From NCBI GenBank assembly GCA_963650385.1, contig CAVJLL010000093.1, positions 1 through 6,181 on the forward strand: a DNA stretch of 6,181 nucleotides, written 5' to 3'. Of this stretch, positions 6,074 to 6,181 are shown piece after piece. A program made the translations under genes and the position numbers. The notes beneath the pieces were generated by a model, which did no database searches, had not been told where the DNA came from, and saw only the letters and a list, made by a program, of their open reading frames with translations. How positions within the stretch are numbered: position 1 is the stretch's first letter; each line of letters opens with the position of its first letter. The DNA comes from CAG-791 sp963650385 (GTDB taxonomy: Bacteria; Bacillota; Clostridia; Lachnospirales; Lachnospiraceae).

Positions 6074-6105
6074 CAACGTGAGTTGACTGCTTGCAGGCTG
6101 AGTTG
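6074..6105. promoter_or_regulatory. Possible operator or promoter elements for the divergent gene
   Basis: TGAGTTG occurs at 6079-6085 and again at 6099-6105, 20 bases (about two helix turns) apart. CAAC-GTGA-GTTG at 6074-6085 is a small inverted repeat. TTGACT at 6083-6088 resembles a plus-strand -35 box, but the -10 region 17-18 bases on is poor. The elements lie between two divergent starts, a usual place for a shared regulator site. No regulator is identified. Confidence 0.3.
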
Positions 6106-6126
6106 TCATTAAGAAAGGTCCTTTAT

Positions 6127-6181
6127 ATGAATACAGATACCGCACGCAGCACATCAAAAGACCGCAAAACCGCACTGGTGA
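6127..6181 (+). CDS. Start of a divergent gene, cut by the window edge
   Basis: Only 18 codons are present, reading MNTDTARSTSKDRKTALV, before the window ends. The ATG at 6127 has AAAGG at 6114-6118, eight bases upstream, a well-placed ribosome binding site, and the frame stays open to the edge. The polar, basic N-terminus turning to ALV at the end would fit a short cytoplasmic tail before a membrane helix, but this is a guess from 18 residues. The gene is transcribed away from cardiolipin synthase with a 133-base gap between the two starts. The product is not recognised. Confidence 0.55.
   Translation, partial: MNTDTARSTSKDRKTALV

Overview
The window looks like chromosomal DNA of a moderately GC-rich Clostridia-type Firmicute, most like a gut Lachnospiraceae relative. 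This rests on the style of the two large proteins (a gut-clostridial GH2 beta-galactosidase and a long cardiolipin synthase ending in LRLIAPLM), the GGAGG-type ribosome binding sites and a probable TTG start. No genus can be named. A three-base N run at 4015-4017 inside a repeat shows that this is a draft or scaffolded assembly, which matters for the unusual features below.

Layout, read along the minus strand: a promoter at about 6034 drives a cardiolipin synthase (5993 to 4284). It is followed by a roughly 350-base gap almost filled by a tandem array of a 133-bp unit (2.47 copies, 4270 to 3943). Each full unit is almost wholly made of four successive inverted repeats. The array ends at a strong ribosome binding site that opens a 1241-residue ORF (3932 to 207). 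Its first ~168 residues look like the N-terminus of an IS1182-type transposase, ending just after the first catalytic Asp. The remaining ~1069 residues are a complete LacZ-type beta-galactosidase with all its catalytic residues. The first ~180 bases of the window, just downstream of lacZ, form one large imperfect palindrome with ~50-base arms. On the plus strand, the first 18 codons of a divergent gene start at 6127 and run off the right edge.

Function: cardiolipin synthase (membrane phospholipid) and beta-galactosidase (sugar hydrolysis) share no pathway. Their neighbourhood looks like the product of a mobile-element rearrangement that placed an IS-derived 5' end, and perhaps the repeat array, in front of lacZ. 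The lacZ part has no ATG, GTG or TTG of its own near its natural N-terminus, so as assembled it can be made only as the fusion. The points most worth checking are whether the transposase-LacZ junction is real or an assembly chimera, and what the structured 133-bp repeat is.
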